NCBI GenBank assembly: GCA_964447145.1
Contig: CAYURW010000068.1
Span: 1-14,577 of the forward strand
Reading direction: 5' to 3'
DNA from: BRH-c25 sp964447145
Lineage (GTDB): Bacteria; Bacillota; Clostridia; Lutisporales; Lutisporaceae
Length of the DNA stretch: 14,577 nt
The notes under the pieces were generated by a model, which did not search any database, was not told the DNA's origin, and saw only the letters and a program-made list of their open reading frames with translations. The position numbers and the translations under genes are program-made. Shown piece by piece: positions 1 through 7,184 of the stretch. Each line of letters opens with the position of its first letter. Position 1 is the first letter of the stretch.

Positions 1-524
1 ACTGACGCCCCAAGCTCCGACATTCTGTCATGAAGTTCCCCGGCAGTCTCATTTTCACCTACCCCAATTTCTTTTTGGATAATCATATCCCCTGTGTCCA
101 ACCCCTCATCCATATACATGGAGGTGATTCCGGTCCTGCTCTCCCCATTTATTATGCACCAATTAATGGGTGCAGCTCCCCTGTACTTAGGCAGAAGGGA
201 TGCGTGAATGTTAACACAGCCAAAAGACGGCATTCTGAGTATCTCTTGAGGTAGAATCTGTCCAAAAGCAACTACAACTATTATATCGGGATCCAATCCC
301 TTTAATTTCTGTATAAATTCCCCTGATCTGATTCTTTCAGGCTGATATATGGGTATTCCCGCTTTCTCAGCCAACACCTTGACTGGGGGCGATGCCAGAT
401 TTTTACCCCTTCCCTTTGCCCGGTCGGGTTGTGTCACGACCCCAACTATATCATATTTATCCATAAGCATTGCCTTAAGGCATGGAACTGCAAAATCCGG
501 TGTACCCATAAAAACCATTCTCAC
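1..524 (-). CDS. fmt: methionyl-tRNA formyltransferase, 5' part (cut by window start)
   Basis: Transfers a formyl group from 10-formyl-tetrahydrofolate to Met-tRNA(fMet), making the initiator tRNA. The visible 174 residues form the N-terminal catalytic domain: MGTPDFAVP near residue 6, the NIHASLLPKYRGAAPINW block with catalytic Asn105 and His107, and LDTGD with catalytic Asp143. The usual length is about 310 residues, so the rest of this domain and the C-terminal tRNA-binding domain lie left of the window. I chose the GTG at 524 because AAGGGGG (533-539) sits 8 bases upstream; the in-frame ATG at 518 would be 14 bases away. It follows def by 21 bases in the same operon, the usual functional pair. 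I see no frameshift in the visible part. Confidence 0.96.
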   Translation of the reverse strand, partial: MRMVFMGTPDFAVPCLKAMLMDKYDIVGVVTQPDRAKGRGKNLASPPVKVLAEKAGIPIYQPERIRSGEFIQKLKGLDPDIIVVVAFGQILPQEILRMPSFGCVNIHASLLPKYRGAAPINWCIINGESRTGITSMYMDEGLDTGDMIIQKEIGVGENETAGELHDRMSELGAS

Positions 525-545
525 CCGTTGTTCCCCCTTCTGATA

Positions 546-1001
546 CTATCCTTCCTCGGTCAGCGAAACCGCTTTATCGGTAAAAAGTATTCCGTTAAGG
601 TGATCTATCTCATGGCAGAAGGCCACAGCCAAAAGCTCTGTCCCGGTTATTTCCACAGTCTCACCCTTACGGTCCATTGCTCTTACTATAACCTTTCCGG
701 GTCTTTTCACCTGCCCCCTTATCCCCGGCACACTAAGGCAGCCTTCTTCCTCTGTCTGTTCCCCACTTTCATAGACTATTACCGGGTTAATAAGCTCTAT
801 CAACCCTTCGCCGACATCAATTACAACAACTCTTCTCAGTACACCTACCTGAGGGGCGGCAAGGCCCACTCCGGATGAGTCCTTCATCGTTTCTTTCATA
901 TCGTCAAGTAATATACGAATTCTATCGTCAATAACGTCTACCTTTCGGGAAACCTTTCTAAGGATCTTATCTCCATCTTTTCTAATAGCCCTGATTGCCA
1001 T
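546..1001 (-). CDS. def: peptide deformylase
   Basis: Removes the formyl group from the N-terminal methionine of new proteins; a metal-dependent hydrolase acting at the ribosome exit. All three family motifs are present in the 151-residue protein: GVGLAAPQ (44-51), EGCLSVP (86-92) with metal ligand Cys88, and HEIDH (130-134) with two metal-binding histidines and catalytic Glu131. The residue before HE is Cys129, where many deformylases have Gln. I placed the start at the ATG at 1001 because the protein then begins MAIRAIR, as in the family, and GGGGGA (1007-1012) lies 5 bases upstream. An in-frame ATG at 1019 would add six residues without a comparable site. It lies between priA and fmt in one operon. 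Confidence 0.96.
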   Translation of the reverse strand: MAIRAIRKDGDKILRKVSRKVDVIDDRIRILLDDMKETMKDSSGVGLAAPQVGVLRRVVVIDVGEGLIELINPVIVYESGEQTEEEGCLSVPGIRGQVKRPGKVIVRAMDRKGETVEITGTELLAVAFCHEIDHLNGILFTDKAVSLTEEG

Positions 1002-1057
1002 ATTTATCCCCCATATCACATCTGGTATCTAATGCCACTATTCTATATCCAAATCAA

Positions 1058-3499
1058 CTATATCATACTTTGGGGGTTCAAATCTACACTTACGGCCATA
1101 TCTGACCGCCCCTCCCCCCATGAATCAGATAGCTCTCCAAGTAATGTTCTCAATGTTTCTTCACTTTTGCTCTTAATTACTATTTGCCACCTGAACCTGT
1201 TTTTTATACGTGATATAACAGCCAGGGCAGGCCCTAATTTTTCCACGCCCTCATGTTTTCTTACAAGCCCATCCAGTTGTAAACCGATTTCGGCGGCATA
1301 TCTTGCGGCTTCCTTTTCTATAAAGCCGCTTATTATTATGTTGGCCAAATTTGAAAATGGGGGATATCCCAGTTCCTTTCTAAGCATTATCTCCTTTTCA
1401 TAGAAGCCTTTATAATCATGACAGCGGGCATATTCAATGCTATAATGCTCGGGACTGTATGTCTGTACAATTACGCGTCCCTCCTTGTCCCCCCTTCCTG
1501 ACCTCCCTGCTACCTGTGCAATCATTTGGAAAGTTCGCTCAGCAGATCTGAAATCAGGGAGATTGAGGCTGGTATCCGCAGCTATCACCCCCACCAGAGT
1601 AACGCCGGGGAAGTCAAGACCCTTTGAGATCATTTGCGTTCCAAGAAGCACATTGGCCTCCCGCCTTCTGTATCTATCCAATATCTCCTGATGTGAATTC
1701 TTTCTGGCGGTAGTATCGGCATCCATCCTCAATACATTGTTTACAGAAAATTTCCTTTTGAACTCATTTTCCAGCTTCTGAGTACCTACGCCAAAATATT
1801 TCATTTTGTTACTTTTGCATTTGGGGCATATATCCGGATTATAAGTTTCATACCCGCAGTAATGGCATACAAGCTTTTCACTTCCTATATGATATGTAAG
1901 GGAAATGCTGCAGTGCGGGCATTTCATCACTATTCCGCATTGCCTGCAGGATACAAAAGTGGAGTGACCTCTCCTGTTCAAAAAAAGTATCATCTGGTCT
2001 CTGTCCTTAAGGTTGCTCAATATTGCTTCAGTAAGTCTGCTGCTGAATATTGTCCTGTTTCCGGACTTAAGCTCCTCCCTCATATCCACTACTTCCACCA
2101 CAGGCATTGGGCTCCCGTTTGCCCTTGATTGCAATTCTGCAAGACCCAGCTCCCCTGTCATTGCCCTGTAATATGTTTCAATTGAGGGAGTAGCCGAACC
2201 CATAAGAAGGTGAGCGCCCTCGATCCTGCATCTCTCCTCCGCTGTCTCCCTTGCAAGATATTTGGGCTTGATTTCAGACTTATATGTATGCTCATGCTCC
2301 TCGTCTATTATTATCAACCCCAAGGCTTTAAAAGGGGCAAATAAAGCCGACCTCGCCCCGATGGCCACCTTTACCATTCCCGATTTGATTTTTCTCCATT
2401 CGTCGAACTTTTCACCCTCCGATAGTCTACTGTGGAGAACTGCAATATTATCCCCAAATCGATTGCTAAATCTAGATACCATCTGGGGAGTCAGGGATAT
2501 CTCCGGTACAAGCATGATAGAATCCCTTCCCTCCGAGAGCATTTCCTCTATTAGCTCCATATAAACTTCAGTTTTCCCGCTGCCTGTGACGCCATGGAGC
2601 ACAACATTTCTGCCCTTAGAGAAAAAATCTCTGATTCTCTCCAGGGCTATGACCTGCTCTTTTGAAAGCTCATGCTTCTTTTCTTCATATATTTCGGATT
2701 TGACCTTTCTGTATTCATCCTTCTCTTCTACCCTTAGGTACCCGTTCTTTTCCATGGCTTTAACCGGCTGGCTGCAGCTTCCGAAAATTTTTCTGAGTTT
2801 TGTTAAAGACATTCCCGGATTTTCCACCAGCACCGCAAAAATCTCTTTTTGCTTGCTTGCATTCTTTATTGTATCGACTTCTATGCCGTCAACAGGATAA
2901 AGGAATTTTTCAGTCCTCTTTCCCACCTTATTTCTTATCAGCTGAACTTTCCGTACTACCCCTGCATCTATAAGCTTTTTTATGTAATAGTCTATTTTAG
3001 GGTCATCAAAATTTGCCTTTATATCACTGAGCCCGACGCCCCCGGAATTCAATTCGATAAACTCCGCTATCTCTGATAATATTCCTGAGTTCATCCCGCT
3101 GATATTCTCATAAATATCTTCACTTTCAACAAGCTCAATAATACAGCTGGTTTTTGCCCTTACGGGGGACGGCACTATCGCTCTTATTGCGTCTATATGA
3201 TAACTCAGATATTTTTTTTTCATCCATTCTGCCAATTTAACAAGCTCAGGGGTCATTACAGGTTCGTCGCCCAATACTCCGGCTATGGATTTTAATTTTT
3301 TGGCATTAAAATCTATACTGTCTTTTAACCTGATCACATATCCCTCTATTTTCTTGTTCCCTAAACTAAAGGGCACAATAACCCTGCTCCCAACTGATAT
3401 GGTTCCTTCCATAGCTTCAGGGATAATGTAGCTGTATGCCCTGTCTGTTTCTTTGCACTTGTTTGCCACAATAACCTCGGCATATAATCTGTTTTCCAT
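1058..3499 (-). CDS. priA: primosomal protein N' (replication restart helicase PriA)
   Basis: A 3'-5' DNA helicase that recognises stalled forks and D-loops and reloads the replisome. The 813-residue protein is near the usual Gram-positive length. An N-terminal DNA-binding region (about 1-110) is followed by a winged-helix section and a helicase core: Walker A GVTGSGKT (303-310), DEEH (399-402), GSATPS (434-439), GTQMISKGLDFPGV (620-633) and QVAGRSGRG (662-670). Eight zinc-binding cysteines sit between the two helicase lobes (518, 521, 527, 530, 545, 548, 558, 561). The start at 3499 has AAGGAG six bases upstream. A run of nine A's encodes MKKKY near residue 95. It lies 42 bases downstream of coaBC, with a hairpin in between. 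Confidence 0.97.
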   Translation of the reverse strand: MENRLYAEVIVANKCKETDRAYSYIIPEAMEGTISVGSRVIVPFSLGNKKIEGYVIRLKDSIDFNAKKLKSIAGVLGDEPVMTPELVKLAEWMKKKYLSYHIDAIRAIVPSPVRAKTSCIIELVESEDIYENISGMNSGILSEIAEFIELNSGGVGLSDIKANFDDPKIDYYIKKLIDAGVVRKVQLIRNKVGKRTEKFLYPVDGIEVDTIKNASKQKEIFAVLVENPGMSLTKLRKIFGSCSQPVKAMEKNGYLRVEEKDEYRKVKSEIYEEKKHELSKEQVIALERIRDFFSKGRNVVLHGVTGSGKTEVYMELIEEMLSEGRDSIMLVPEISLTPQMVSRFSNRFGDNIAVLHSRLSEGEKFDEWRKIKSGMVKVAIGARSALFAPFKALGLIIIDEEHEHTYKSEIKPKYLARETAEERCRIEGAHLLMGSATPSIETYYRAMTGELGLAELQSRANGSPMPVVEVVDMREELKSGNRTIFSSRLTEAILSNLKDRDQMILFLNRRGHSTFVSCRQCGIVMKCPHCSISLTYHIGSEKLVCHYCGYETYNPDICPKCKSNKMKYFGVGTQKLENEFKRKFSVNNVLRMDADTTARKNSHQEILDRYRRREANVLLGTQMISKGLDFPGVTLVGVIAADTSLNLPDFRSAERTFQMIAQVAGRSGRGDKEGRVIVQTYSPEHYSIEYARCHDYKGFYEKEIMLRKELGYPPFSNLANIIISGFIEKEAARYAAEIGLQLDGLVRKHEGVEKLGPALAVISRIKNRFRWQIVIKSKSEETLRTLLGELSDSWGEGRSDMAVSVDLNPQSMI

Positions 3500-3525
3500 T
3501 TTAGTCTCCTTAACGATGCATCCTT

Positions 3526-3554
3526 CTAAAAAAGCGTACTGCTATGTACGCTTC
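3526..3554 (-). terminator. hairpin with T-run between coaBC and priA (possible attenuator)
   Basis: On the minus strand AAGCGTAC, a 6-base loop and GTACGCTT form a perfect 8-bp stem (3532-3553), extendable by one G-T pair, directly followed by more T's so that six T's end the right arm. The coaBC stop codon TAG lies at the stem-loop junction. This has the shape of an intrinsic terminator, but the stem is only half G/C and the T-run is short, so partial termination or mRNA 3'-end protection is as likely as full termination. Downstream priA has its own good ribosome-binding site. Confidence 0.45.
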
Positions 3555-4738
3555 AAATCCCTTATCCTATCAAGTATTATGTCCGCAACTTCAAGCTTGC
3601 TCATTTGCAGAACACTTTCTACGTTTCCTTCTCTGTCAATGATCTTTACTGTATTTGTATCAGCGGCAAAACCCGCCCCGGGCTCATTCAAATCATTGGC
3701 CACAATAAGATCCAGGTTCTTCTTTTTTATTTTGAGATTCGCATTTTCTATAAGATTTTCTGTCTCCATGGCGAAGCCTGTGATAATTTTATTGCCTTTA
3801 ATCTTGCCCAGCTCATAAAGTATGTCCGGATTCTTTTTAAGTTTCAACTGGATTTCTGAAAATTCCTTTTTGATTTTTTGATCCTGTGGTTCCATAGGCG
3901 CATAATCGGATACCGCAGCAGCCTTAATAACTATATCGCATTCGTCAAAAAGCTCCATTACTTTGTCATACATCTCCCGGGCAGATACTACATTGTACTT
4001 TGATACCCCATAGGGTGTATTAATATTTACCGGTCCCGAAACAAGAAGGACCCTGGCCCCTCTTTGAGCCGCTTTTTCTGCAATTGCATATCCCATTTTC
4101 CCGGTAGAATTGTTGGAAATAAACCTGACGGGATCAATGGCTTCCCGTGTCGGGCCGGCAGTAACAAGAACAGTTTTGCCGGCTAAATCCTGCTTTGGAT
4201 TCAGCAGCTCAATTATTATTCTTTCTATTATAGCGGGATCTGCCATTTTGCCCTTTCCTATGTCTCCACAGGCAAGGCGCCCTTCCTCCGGAACAATTAT
4301 CTTATACCCTGATTTTTCAAGCTGCCTCAAATTCCGCTGAAGCGCAGGGTTTTCGTACATATTGGTATTCATTGCGGGTGCAATTGCTATTTTTGCTTTG
4401 GCTGCCATGACTGTAGAAGAGAGCATATCATCGGCAATCCCGGCAGCAAGCTTCCCGATTATATTGGCGGTTGCAGGAGCAATAACAATCAAATCAGCCA
4501 GCTTTGCCAGAGAAACATGCTCCACTTCCCAATAATTCGGGGAGTCAAACATATCAACTGCCACCCTGTTCAATGAAAGGGACTGCAAGGTCAGAGGGGT
4601 GACAAACCTGGCCGCTGCCTCCGTCATAATAACATGCACTTCTGCGCCCTGCTTCATAAGCCTGCTTACAATCTCGCAGGCTTTGTATGAAGCTATACTT
4701 CCCGATATCCCGAGAACTACTTTCTTTCCTTTCAGCAT
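3542..4738 (-). CDS. coaBC: bifunctional phosphopantothenoylcysteine decarboxylase / phosphopantothenate-cysteine ligase
   Basis: Two consecutive steps of coenzyme A synthesis: cysteine is joined to 4'-phosphopantothenate by the C-terminal CoaB domain, then decarboxylated by the N-terminal FMN-dependent CoaC domain. CoaC (about 1-180) shows GSIASYK (13-19), active-site His74, PAMNTNM (121-127) with Asn124, and the flap Cys157 in ACGDIGKGKM. CoaB (about 188-398) shows VTAGPTREAIDPVRFISNNSTG (192-213, with Asn210), AAAVSDYAP (273-281), the KIKK stretch at 288-291 and a GFAMET motif (321-326). At 398 residues it has the usual length. The start at 4738 has AAGGAG six bases upstream. It lies 15 bases after rpoZ. 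Confidence 0.97.
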   Translation of the reverse strand: MLKGKKVVLGISGSIASYKACEIVSRLMKQGAEVHVIMTEAAARFVTPLTLQSLSLNRVAVDMFDSPNYWEVEHVSLAKLADLIVIAPATANIIGKLAAGIADDMLSSTVMAAKAKIAIAPAMNTNMYENPALQRNLRQLEKSGYKIIVPEEGRLACGDIGKGKMADPAIIERIIIELLNPKQDLAGKTVLVTAGPTREAIDPVRFISNNSTGKMGYAIAEKAAQRGARVLLVSGPVNINTPYGVSKYNVVSAREMYDKVMELFDECDIVIKAAAVSDYAPMEPQDQKIKKEFSEIQLKLKKNPDILYELGKIKGNKIITGFAMETENLIENANLKIKKKNLDLIVANDLNEPGAGFAADTNTVKIIDREGNVESVLQMSKLEVADIILDRIRDLKRT

Positions 4739-4753
4739 ATTGGTCTCCTTAGC

Positions 4754-4966
4754 TTATTCCGATGGTTTTGAAGGGTTGTTTCTCTCATAAACGATCTTAT
4801 TGTCATATATCTCATTTATTGCTATAGTAACCGGCTTGCCTGACTCAACCGATGTAAGCTTGGGCTGTCCATCAACCAGCTGCCTGGCCCTTTTGGCAAC
4901 GGCAACAACTAAAGTATATTTACTGTCCACTTTTTCCAATAGTGATGATAAAGTAGGATATATCAT
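4754..4966 (-). CDS. rpoZ: DNA-directed RNA polymerase omega subunit
   Basis: Small RNA polymerase subunit that helps fold and hold beta-prime. The 70-residue protein begins MIYPTLSSLLEKVDSKYTLV, close to clostridial omega, with the conserved KRARQLVDG and KPVTIAINEI blocks. I chose the ATG at 4966 over an in-frame codon at 4996: the longer form would overlap the end of gmk and add ten residues outside the family, while GGGAGGGA (4971-4978) sits 5 bases before 4966. That ribosome-binding site lies inside the last codons of gmk, and only one base separates the gmk stop from this start, so translational coupling is likely. The tail NNPSKPSE is variable in the family. Confidence 0.94.
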   Translation of the reverse strand: MIYPTLSSLLEKVDSKYTLVVAVAKRARQLVDGQPKLTSVESGKPVTIAINEIYDNKIVYERNNPSKPSE

Positions 4967-4967
4967 T

Positions 4968-5579
4968 TTATCCCTCCCTGAAATTTTCAAAATCAATATT
5001 GCACCTTTTGTATCTGCAGTTTTCAGCGGTAAGTATACAGCTTATTTTTTCTGTGGCGCTTCTTATGTAATCGTTGACTACTATATAATCATAACAACTG
5101 GCATATTTGATCTCTGAATGAGCATTCCTCATTCTTTTGCTGATATCCTGCTCAGTCTCTGTACCGCGGCCTTTAATCCTCCTCCTTAGTTCCTCAAAAG
5201 TAGGGGGCATTACAAAAATAAATATGGCTTCGGCAAATACATCCTTTATCTTCATACCCCCTTGGACATCTATTTCTAAAATAACATGTTTCCCCTCTTC
5301 AAGTCTGTCCATAACATACTTCCTGGGGGTGCCGTAATAATTGCCGTGCACTTCAGTATATTCAAGGAATTCTCCATTTTTAGCCATTACCGCAAACTCT
5401 TTCTCGCTCTTGAAAAAATAATCGACACCTTCATGTTCTCCGTCCCTGGGTTCCCTTGTAGTAGCGGAAATTGAAAGCTCTAAATTATTGCCGCAGTTGT
5501 GAAGAAGTTCCCTGCATATGGATCCCTTGCCGGCACCTGAAGGTCCCGAAATTACTATAAGCAGACCTTTGCTCTTCAT
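4968..5579 (-). CDS. gmk: guanylate kinase
   Basis: Phosphorylates GMP to GDP with ATP, feeding GTP, dGTP and (p)ppGpp pools. The 203-residue protein has the P-loop GPSGAGKG (12-19), the GMP-binding section with TTREPRDGEHEGVDYFF (40-56) and EYTEVHGNYYGTP (73-85), EIDVQGG (102-108), and the lid arginines in RRRIKGRG (132-139). Length and layout match bacterial GMP kinases. The start at 5579 has GGAGGGG four bases upstream. It lies 16 bases after remA and one base before rpoZ, an arrangement shared with Bacillus and Clostridia. Confidence 0.97.
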   Translation of the reverse strand: MKSKGLLIVISGPSGAGKGSICRELLHNCGNNLELSISATTREPRDGEHEGVDYFFKSEKEFAVMAKNGEFLEYTEVHGNYYGTPRKYVMDRLEEGKHVILEIDVQGGMKIKDVFAEAIFIFVMPPTFEELRRRIKGRGTETEQDISKRMRNAHSEIKYASCYDYIVVNDYIRSATEKISCILTAENCRYKRCNIDFENFREG

Positions 5580-5595
5580 GTTCCCCTCCGCTTTT

Positions 5596-5871
5596 TTATT
5601 CCTCTGTCATTACCTCTTCATCATCTTCTCCCCGGTCCACAAGCCTGTTTGCCACAGTTTCGGGCTGTACCGCAGATAAAATAATATGATCACTGTCGGT
5701 TATTATCACAGCCCTGGTTCTTCTGCCGTATGTAGCGTCAATCAACATGCCCCTGTCTCTTGCCTCCTGTATTATTCTCTTTATTGGCGCTGATTCCGGG
5801 CTTACTATTGCTACTATCCTATTTGCCGATACTATATTGCCGAATCCTACGTTTATTAATTTGATACCCAT
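5596..5871 (-). CDS. remA: extracellular matrix regulatory protein RemA (DUF370)
   Basis: Small DNA-binding regulator that in Bacillus subtilis activates biofilm matrix and osmoprotection genes. The 91-residue protein matches the family almost throughout: INVGFGNIVSANR (6-18), SPESAPIKRIIQEARDRG (24-41), DATYGRRTRAVI (45-56) and SAVQPETVANRL (66-77). The last 14 residues are strongly acidic and more variable than the core. GGGAGG lies about 6 bases before the ATG. It is 13 bases after yicC. Its targets in this organism cannot be read from this window; its location between yicC and gmk is conserved well beyond biofilm-forming Bacillus. Confidence 0.95.
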   Translation of the reverse strand: MGIKLINVGFGNIVSANRIVAIVSPESAPIKRIIQEARDRGMLIDATYGRRTRAVIITDSDHIILSAVQPETVANRLVDRGEDDEEVMTEE

Positions 5872-5884
5872 TTTTTGCCTCCCT

Positions 5885-6760
5885 CTATTCTATATTCTGA
5901 ACCTGCTCTCTGATTTTTTCTATTTCGGTCTTTATGTTTATTACTAAATTTAATACTTCAAGATTGGTACTTTTTGAACCTATGGTGTTTATTTCCCGAT
6001 TCATCTCCTGTATTATAAAATCAAGCTTTTTACCTATAGGCCCATTAAAACTCAGTGTTTTCCTTAATTCCTCCATATGGCAGCCAAGCCTTACTATTTC
6101 TTCATCAATACTTGATTTATCAGCAAATATAGCAACTTCTGTAAGAAGCCTGTTTTCATCAATGGGTATGTCGGATGTAAGCTCTTTAATCCTCTCATAC
6201 AGCTTATTCCTATATTCATCAACAATGCCGGCTGATTTTCCTTTGATGTTTTCTACATGCAATTTAATGTTGTCAATTTTTTTAAACAGATCGTCCTTTA
6301 GCCTTCCGCCTTCACGTTCCCTCATTTCGACCAGAGCGACGAATGCGGATTCTAACGCCTCCTTAAGGTTTGACCATAGCTCCTCCATATCCTGTTCCAC
6401 GGTCTCCGGGACCATAACATCAGGAAATCTTGCAAGCAAAGTCAGGCTAATTTCATCCTTTATTTTGAACATCTCTTTCAGGGTATTAAGAGAATCTGCA
6501 TATGCACATGCAAGGTTCGTATCAAGCTTTACCTGTGAGTTCTGCCTAAAGGTGCTGTAGTTGATATATACATCTATTTTCCCTCTGCTCACCTTGTCAT
6601 TGACAAATTCTCTAACCTTTTCTTCCAATACAGAAACTGACCTTGGCATTTTAATTGATACATCACAATACCTGTGATTGACAGATCTCACATCAACGGC
6701 AAAAGTATTTGTACCTTGACTGAACTCCCCTCTTCCAAAGCCCGTCATGCTTTTTATCAA
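5885..6760 (-). CDS. yicC: YicC/YloC family endoribonuclease
   Basis: Member of the YicC family, whose characterised members are endoribonucleases in mRNA or small-RNA turnover. The 291-residue protein begins IKSMTGFGRGE like its relatives. The N-terminal YicC domain contains VRSVNHRYCDVSIKMPR (24-40) and VSRGKIDVYI (57-66). EMREREGGRLKDDL (145-158) follows, then the C-terminal DUF1732 domain with LGCHMEEL (225-232) and KLDFIIQEMNREINTI (245-260). The start is TTG at 6760: AGGAGG (6770-6775) is 9 bases upstream, while the nearest ATG (6748) would be 21 bases away and would cut off the conserved N-terminus. First gene of the left operon, with its own candidate promoter. Confidence 0.93.
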   Translation of the reverse strand: MIKSMTGFGRGEFSQGTNTFAVDVRSVNHRYCDVSIKMPRSVSVLEEKVREFVNDKVSRGKIDVYINYSTFRQNSQVKLDTNLACAYADSLNTLKEMFKIKDEISLTLLARFPDVMVPETVEQDMEELWSNLKEALESAFVALVEMREREGGRLKDDLFKKIDNIKLHVENIKGKSAGIVDEYRNKLYERIKELTSDIPIDENRLLTEVAIFADKSSIDEEIVRLGCHMEELRKTLSFNGPIGKKLDFIIQEMNREINTIGSKSTNLEVLNLVINIKTEIEKIREQVQNIE

Positions 6761-6769
6761 ACTTACCAG

Positions 6770-6775
6770 CCTCCT
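6770..6775 (-). promoter_or_regulatory. ribosome-binding site that sets the TTG start of yicC
   Basis: A consensus AGGAGG on the minus strand, 9 bases before TTG 6760. It supports the TTG and not the ATG at 6748. Confidence 0.85.
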
Positions 6776-6834
6776 GTTTGCATTATGTTGAAAGCCTTTA
6801 TCTTCTGCCCCCCGGGGACCATTCTCATTAATGT

Positions 6835-6863
6835 ATTATAACATATAAATTTACTAGTAAACA
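6835..6863 (-). promoter_or_regulatory. candidate extended -10 promoter of the yicC-fmt operon
   Basis: On the minus strand TGTTATAAT (6835-6843) is a perfect extended -10 element (TGn plus TATAAT). No good -35 hexamer sits at 16-18 bases, which extended -10 promoters tolerate. Transcription would start near 6828, giving a leader of about 67 bases before yicC. A 12-bp palindrome (6850-6861) overlaps the spacer and -35 zone. Confidence 0.6.
6850..6861. repeat. 12-bp perfect palindrome at the yicC promoter (possible operator)
   Basis: TTTACTAGTAAA reads the same on both strands and lies just upstream of the yicC -10 element, where a repressor or activator would affect transcription. A second 12-bp palindrome, TAAAATATTTTA, lies at 6873-6884, 23 bases away centre to centre. 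The second contains only A and T and may be chance. Confidence 0.35.
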
Positions 6864-6954
6864 TATTTGGGGTAAAATATTTTATTTTCTTCACATATCT
6901 CCGATTTACTGAATAATTCATTAATTATCGTTATTCTGTGTGAATACATTCTAT

Positions 6955-7040
6955 ATGTGTCGTGATAAAGAATTGCCATTACAAAATCATTCTATTTCTG
7001 ATTTTATTTAAAATAATGTGCTTTTCACGATAAACGACAT
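6955..7040. repeat. nested imperfect inverted repeat (possible structured RNA or remnant element)
   Basis: Paired arms, from inside out: AAAATCA (6983-6989) with TGATTTT (6999-7005); CATTA (6977-6981) with TAATG (7014-7018); CGTGATAAAG (6961-6970) with CTTTTCACG (7021-7029), one base bulged; ATGT (6955-6958) with ACAT (7037-7040). Together they give about 25 base pairs in an 86-base span, broken by asymmetric internal loops. The pairs are mostly A-T, so stability is uncertain. It is neither a clear terminator nor a known RNA family that I recognise. Confidence 0.35.
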
Positions 7041-7123
7041 AATGCCCTTGGAAATGGACCGGTAAGATGAAATAGTCAGGTCGGTGAATACGAATCCGAA
7101 ATATAGTAAAAGGGAACGAAAAA

Positions 7124-7132
7124 TGATATAAT
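7124..7132 (+). promoter_or_regulatory. candidate extended -10 promoter of rqcH
   Basis: TGATATAAT is a perfect extended -10 element. The -35 position holds no good hexamer. Transcription would start near 7139, giving a leader of about 46 bases. That leader contains a small stem (AAGTG 7155-7159 with CACTT 7165-7169, or alternatively CTAAG 7153-7157 with CTTAG 7170-7174) next to the ribosome-binding site AGGGG (7173-7177). Confidence 0.6.
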
Positions 7133-7184
7133 AATACAGCAAAAGTGAATTTCTAAGTGCAAAACACTTCTTAGGGGTGATCAA

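Larger units (their letters stand above)
6844..7123. other. AT-rich intergenic region between divergent yicC and rqcH, no gene found
   Basis: The whole gap between the two divergent genes is 424 bases. After removing the two candidate promoters and leaders, about 280 bases remain without an identifiable gene. I see no tRNA, riboswitch motif or credible small protein. The stretch holds two palindromes (6850-6861, 6873-6884) and a nested inverted-repeat structure (6955-7040). Confidence 0.7.

Noticed and set aside
429..878. 149-residue plus-strand open frame over the fmt/def junction
   Set aside because: It covers two conserved genes on the other strand whose catalytic motifs are intact.
5934..6560. 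208-residue plus-strand open frame opposite yicC
   Set aside because: Its Ser- and Leu-rich composition is typical of the reverse complement of a charged coding sequence; yicC is clearly the real gene here.
6911..6930. ATAATT/AATTAT inverted repeat
   Set aside because: Only six A/T pairs with a 4-base spacer in AT-rich DNA; not distinguishable from chance.
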